Below, in pieces: positions 58,921 through 64,000 of a DNA stretch of 64,000 nucleotides; positions within the stretch are counted from its first letter, which is position 1, and each line of letters starts with the position of its first letter. Origin of the DNA: Scedosporium boydii (lineage: Eukaryota > Ascomycota > Sordariomycetes > Microascales > Microascaceae); NCBI GenBank assembly GCA_002221725.1, contig NJFT01000024.1, positions 186,001 through 250,000 of the forward strand, given 5' to 3'. The notes under the pieces are model-generated. The model made no database searches. It had not been told where the DNA came from and saw nothing but the letters and a program-made list of their open reading frames with translations. The translations under genes and the position numbers were made by a program.

Positions 58921-59707
58921 TGTGTGAGTATGCGAGAATAATATTGGTGTAGAGCTGAAGAAGCTAGTTGCGGACAGTTTGCATAGGATAATTGCGTTAT
59001 TTTAGGGGCTATTAGGGGTTATTCGGGAAAGAAATGCAGCTATGAACATTCTAGGCAGATGAAGCTTGAGACAAGGAGTTGAGTTTAAGAGTTGAAGAAT
59101 TGAAAGAGTCGAGACCAGGACGAGCTAGCGGATTTAGTTGGTCTTGCGGCTCTTGCCTAATGAAGTCATCACCCAACCAGCCTGAGAATACAGGGAAGGA
59201 GCTCTGGTGTTGGTCAAACTTGAAGTTTAATCTCAGCCATCAGCATCTCTCAATCTCTCAACTGCCTCGTGTTCACATCTTTTTGTCCTGCGCATACTCA
59301 ATTATTCTTCTCCTGCATCGAATGTTTCCCGCCTTTTAGACTGGCAACTTGTCAGGTACCAGGTTTTTGTAAACAATCAATTCAAGCCTCCCACCATCAG
59401 CCGATGCGAACATCTGAAGTTAATGATTAAAAGCTAGCTCAAACAGGTCCCAGAACAGTCATTGTGGCCTCCAAACAACACGGTCACGATGTACGTTGCC
59501 AGGCTTGCCTCTCAACAGGTGATCTTGACGGCTGCCTATCATTCAGATAGTTGTATTTACAATGCCAAAATATTATGTATCATCCCGCCGTTATCCCAAT
59601 TCTTCCAGTGTCCCATCATATCTAACTGACGTTCCATAACTCTTCGTGAAGGACCAAGAACCTGCCAGGCCCACTCACGCACCCGTTATCCCTTCACCAA
59701 ATCACGC
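58921..59707. other. Intergenic, 0.8 kb
   Basis: 5' of the F-box gene and 3' of the AA9 gene. No feature is recognised. Confidence 0.5.
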
Positions 59708-60643
59708 TCAGGCAGTCACCGAAGGTCCAGGAATCTCATAGTTGCTAAGATCCGAGGTCCAAATATCAATCTTGATACCGGGATCGCTAGACGAATAGGC
59801 GCCCGGGAAGCTAACACCAGCCGGCGTCGAGCCACCACCTCCAGACACTCGAAGTTGCTAATCATCCAAGCCAGTCAGGTTCTGCTGCTCCACGAGAGAA
59901 AAATAAAAGAGAGAGAGAGAGAGAAAATTCCGATAAATAAGACTTACGTAGCAGGACATGTAGAACTGGGCACCTCCCTCCTGACCGGCTGCGTGGAGAG
60001 CGATAGCTTCGGCCCTGAGAAGATAGTCGCCCTCAGGGATGTCGCTTGGAATCGAGACCTCGAACTTGCCGCAGTTGTCATTGAGTACGTCGGTGCCCCA
60101 CTTCTCGGAGGCGGCGTCGTAGCCAAACTCGCCGATCTTGAAGAACTGGGTCGATCCGTCCGCCGTCGTGGCATCGTCGACCTTGCTGAGATACACCATG
60201 ACGGGGCCGAAGTGGTTTCCGCCGATGGCCGGGCTGGAGCAGTCACGGGTGTCGTGTTCGTGCATCTCAACGGCAATCTTGTCACCGGCTGGATGATGGA
60301 TCCATGTTAGCATGCAAACGAAAGGGGAAAAAAATGAGCTCTATTATGGAATCTCGAGCGTACCGATAGCTTCGCAAACATTGGCGGCCGGACTGGGGCC
60401 GGCGTTGCACCGCATGTCGTTTGAGCTGACGCTGGTCACTGGGCTGTTGTTGCGCTGTTGGAGAGACAAGTCAGAGGACGACCAGAGAGAGACGATATAA
60501 AACCTCACGAATATACGTACCGGCATACGGATACATGACGACTCGTGATCCTCGCCATTGATCCAGAGTTGCTGAAAGGTGGCATGGCCGGCCACGGCGG
60601 TCACGGAGGAGAGGGCGGCGAGGGCAAATCCGAAGGACTTCAT
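59708..60643 (-). CDS. AA9 lytic polysaccharide monooxygenase (former GH61)
   Basis: Minus-strand exons 60643-60521, 60454-60364, 60288-59948 and 59857-59708 encode 234 residues. A 19-residue signal peptide is followed directly by His20 ([11 protein letters not shown]), the N-terminal copper ligand. The second brace histidine is in VEMH (residue 81), GGNHFGPV follows, and [12 protein letters not shown] holds the axial Tyr region. Cysteines match the family. There is no carbohydrate-binding module. The secreted copper enzyme oxidatively breaks cellulose or related polymers, helped by electron donors. A GA repeat lies in the last intron (about 59909-59924). Confidence 0.94.
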
Positions 60644-62159
60644 CTTAGAAGTTCTGTGTGAACTGGATTCTTATAGAGAAGTAAGGAGAAGAAGGATGCT
60701 CAAGGTATTGGCCTCAGGTCTGGGGTGTGTATGGAAATGCAAGTGCTCTGGGTGGCTTCTTCGATGCTTGCGCTTGAGATTGGGCGATTCCGGATATCAG
60801 TCGGTGATCGAACTCATCGCCTTCTTATACACTTCAGCACCGCCCTCATCCCGGCTATGTGAGGCCGAAAATCCACATCGTATTCTAGCGCATGAGTCCT
60901 CTATGTCATAAATGGACTCCATATTTTTCAATATTGACTTACAGCGGACAGACAACATGTGCCTTAGCATAACACCCCTTCATTTACTCTGGTCTAAAGT
61001 GGAAGTGCTGAGCGCTGCCTTATACTAGCACTCTCACGAGCCCTCAATCTAGGCTCCCGTAACTATATCCTCCCCGGAGTGGCAAGGTGTCTCCCGCAAT
61101 CACCACTGGACCCAAAAACCTGATGTTGGGCTGTTGCCGTGTGCGGCATGCCTTGGCCATGACGCCTTGTGGAGAAATGCTATTTACTGCCCAGGTTATA
61201 TCTGAAAAACTGATATTTATGTGACCTCACCCTAATACTATATTATATCGAGGTTCCAATGGCAGTCTAAACGTCTCGGGATCTTCATATGACTTGGGAG
61301 GCGACTTGGATCACCCAAACAGGATTTCTTCCATGATAGCGAGGTGCCGGTTTGGGACGATCCACCGCGCCTACGCTTCGGATTGATTAAGGTAAACCGA
61401 CGGAATAGGAAGCAATGAGGGCATTCATGGGAGAGGGAGAAGCGAAGGTGGACGAGGAAGACCCTTCCCGAAATTGCTCGCTTTTCGCTTCGCTAAGAAT
61501 GGCAACTTAAGATATTGAATCCAGTCTGATGGGTACGAGGGCATAAAATATCGAAATATTGAAGTCATATTTTGGGGCTGTTCATCTATTCGCATGTGTC
61601 CTATTGAAAGAAAAGGGACAAGCTGGCAGCGTTGGCGATGATCTACAGGCGGAATGTTTGCATTGAGCGCCGCATAGGAAACATCATGCCGGCGTCTCGA
61701 GTTGATGGGCTGGGAAGATGGAAATAGACACGATACAAGAAACAATCCCAAAGTCCCACTTATTCCTGCCATCTGACCTGCAAAATCTCATGCGATACTC
61801 CATGCTGGCCCGACAAGATCTTCGGATTGGGGAATGGGAAAGCTGTCGATTCCTGGGCTGGTCGGCCGGTGATGCGAGTGACGCCAGGGCGAGGATCCTG
61901 GATCTTTCATTCCGCTCTTAGTGGGGCTAATTCGTCTTGGGGAAGATGTGCTGAGCATTGAGTAGAACCTCCGGTTGAGTTTTGATCTGCAGAAGAGTTA
62001 AGTACCGATGTTCGGTATCTCGGCGCTCATCTCTCTCGGAACTGACCACGTCACCATTGAACAAGATAGAAGCATAGTTTATATAGATATCCTCACATCA
62101 TCCAAGCACATCTAGACGTGAAACCCGTAGCGCCATCAAGATTACAGAAGTATCTCATC
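60644..62159. promoter_or_regulatory. AA9 upstream region
   Basis: 1.5 kb shared by the AA9 promoter (reading left) and the 3' end of the next gene. TATAAG-type boxes are seen on the minus strand near 60675 and 60820. A composite GTGGGGCTAA at 61921-61930 overlaps CreA-like (SYGGRG) and Xyr1-like (GGCTAA) consensus motifs. No gene is supported. Confidence 0.4.
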
Positions 62160-64000
62160 TCAGGGTTGCGACACCCAGACAATTTCTGGGCTGGTCAGAG
62201 CCTTCTCTGCCACACCGTCCGTCGTTAACCCATTCTCTTCACACACAACAGCCCACACATGCCCATACAGATGCCCCGGCACGTCCGCATACCCATCTCT
62301 AATTTCTGTAAATGTAAGGTCGCCATATGGTCCGAACCACGCGACATATCTCCCCGTGCCCTTTACCTTAAAGTCTAAGTTGACCGTCGTGACTCTCCCG
62401 CCGTTGGGAGAAGTCTCCCTAGTCGATACCTGCAACCGAGGGAGGGGCTTCCCAAAGGCTAGCCCATCTTCGTCTGAACAAAAGGAAATATAGTGTGACC
62501 CGAGGAATGAACACGCAAGTTTAGAAGGGAGCTGAGCTTCTCCGACTGCTGCGGCGACAGGCCTGTTCTGCATCATATTGACGAGGCCGGCTGCCCGACT
62601 CTTGGCGCCTAACGCCGATGCGAGGGCTGGTGCAAGCCAAGAGTCTTCATTCGCAGCAGCCGAAGCCATGAAATCCACATATATTCCAATCTCTAGGAGT
62701 AGCAGCGTTAAGAGCGTGGAGAGAAAGGAGTCAACGGTTGCGAGTGGTAGGTTGTATGCGCACGCCCCCGGTATGCGGACTTCGAAATGCTGCAGCGGAG
62801 TTGTTGCTATGGTGCGATGGATATAAGCCTGTGCGGAGGCGGATGAAAGGCTTTCTAAAATGGTAGGCGGGAAAACACCCTGCCATTCCCCCTCCGTGAG
62901 ACGAGTGTATCCGTCCAGAAACGTCTCGAGGAGAATGTTGTCTGTGAACTGGAGGAGCTGAAGGAAGGTTGCTGTGGAATTTAAGAGGGATTGACCCCAG
63001 TTGTACGAGGTTATTGGACCGCCTCCGGCTTTGAGGAGGAAGGCTTCGTCGATATGGCCGAGCTCGGGTATGGTGGAGAGGAGAGAGGAGTTGAGGAGAT
63101 TGAGATGCAGAACTGAGCCGTGGACAGAAGGCACCATGGAGTTATTTACGGTAAGTTGCCCTCCCTGAGGAGCATATGCTGGTATTGTGCTTTGGGATGC
63201 TTTTCGAGCTTTCTCGAAAAAGGAGTCGTACGTTTCTCCGGTGGATGGACTACACATGCATCGTTAAGTTGGGGCAAAATAAGAGGGAAAGAGGAAGGTG
63301 AAGGAAAAGAAGGTGAAAAAGAAGAGAATCCGGGATGTAATCCTCGGATCTAGTATATGGTGGACCTACGCGTTTATGCTCCCTACCATGCCGTTCTGAC
63401 AGTGGGAGTCTATGGGTTGAGCATCATAAAAGTACACGGGGTCGGTGTCGTTGAGAACGATGGAGAAGCCCACGCCTGCGGACGACGAATCGAAGGGGAT
63501 AAATCCGCTTGAGAAGCCTCCTTCAAGTGGATGGCAAGGGTCTTCATACGTGGCTTGGACAACCGAATTGTTCTAACATCGTTAGCCTCTTGATGACGAC
63601 CGGGTAATGAGCATTCGTGGGTTCCAGAATTTACCTTGGGAAAGAAGTGGAACTGAACAATGGTCCCTGGAAGTTGGTCTTTGGCATCGCTCGGTGAGAA
63701 AGTTAACTTATCATCGGCACCGACATCGATGTTGAGAATGCGCTGGCCCCCGAAGGGCAACCGGGTTTCTGAAGAGCTGTTATTTGCCACACTTGATGCC
63801 AAGGTCTTCAAGTCTTTGAGAGCGTCTCCGGATGGGCTGGTTTTACAAGTCATTAGCTACATCCCCCCGAAACGACACAATCGATCCCATCCCACATACG
63901 GATTGATGATCTGGACCATGCCCTTCTGGCAACTATCGCCTTGGTCGCTGTACACAAAGATGGGCTGCGTGTCATTCACGACGACTCTCCAGGTCACTGG
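62160..64000 (-). CDS. Secreted cupredoxin plus ferritin-like protein, 5' part beyond window
   Basis: Minus-strand exons visible are 64000-63900 (open at the edge), 63836-63635, 63572-63370 and 63249-62160, coding the last 500 or so residues. The end of one cupredoxin domain (VFVY-like strand, then CQKGMVQIINP) is followed by a second complete one (ILNIDVGADDKLTFSP ... CQNGMVGSINA). A ferritin-like helical domain then contains LGAKSRAAGLVNMMQN. This is the layout of mould extracellular serine-rich or plastocyanin-like proteins, which are secreted and often GPI-linked or cell-wall associated. Copper ligands look replaced in both cupredoxin units. The function is unknown. Confidence 0.82.

Overview
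The window is nuclear DNA of a filamentous ascomycete (Pezizomycotina, most likely Sordariomycetes). Genes are split by short GT-AG introns of about 55-180 nt, often with CTAAC-type branch sites. Coding GC is high, both strands are used, and the families are typical of moulds: BLI-3, an AA9 polysaccharide monooxygenase, a STAND/NLR-like protein and a cupredoxin-ferritin secreted protein. I see no operons, CRISPR arrays, rRNA genes, intact transposons or convincing tRNA genes.

Layout. 0-19 kb is mostly core: a membrane SH3 protein (374-2515), a mitochondrial carnitine/acylcarnitine carrier (5458-6663), a histidine-phosphatase family protein (7365-9606, minus), the GPI transamidase catalytic subunit (12059-13289), a TFIIIC 90 kDa-type subunit (13829-16373) and an Msc2-type zinc transporter (16725-18595, minus). 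20-23 kb is accessory: an APH-fold protein with an in-frame stop near its N-terminus and a surface/TM protein whose first exon I cannot place. 23.9-35.5 kb is again core: ALG1, a UBE2G-type E2, Snu23, diphthine synthase, BLI-3, a CoA-binding Rossmann protein, a SAM methyltransferase and the essential myosin light chain.

36-42 kb is accessory: an actin-like-ATPase-fold secreted protein interrupted by an in-frame TAG in its signal peptide, then a 1156-residue STAND NTPase preceded by a perfect 13-bp inverted repeat. 43-52.5 kb holds an M3 metallopeptidase with an unexplained open hydrophobic N-terminal extension, a BIR-domain (survivin/Bir1) protein and an MFS transporter. A 5.6-kb stretch with no supportable gene follows. 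The window ends with an F-box protein, a catalytic-only AA9 enzyme and the 3' part of a cupredoxin plus ferritin-like secreted protein that runs off the right edge.

Functional themes: ER glycan/GPI assembly (ALG1, GPI8), zinc handling, translation and mRNA processing (DPH5, Snu23, TFIIIC), cytokinesis and chromosome segregation (myosin light chain, Bir1), fatty-acid use (carnitine carrier with CCTCGG sites) and plant-polymer attack (AA9). All exon coordinates were derived by hand from splice consensus, frame continuity and family conservation; no RNA evidence was available.
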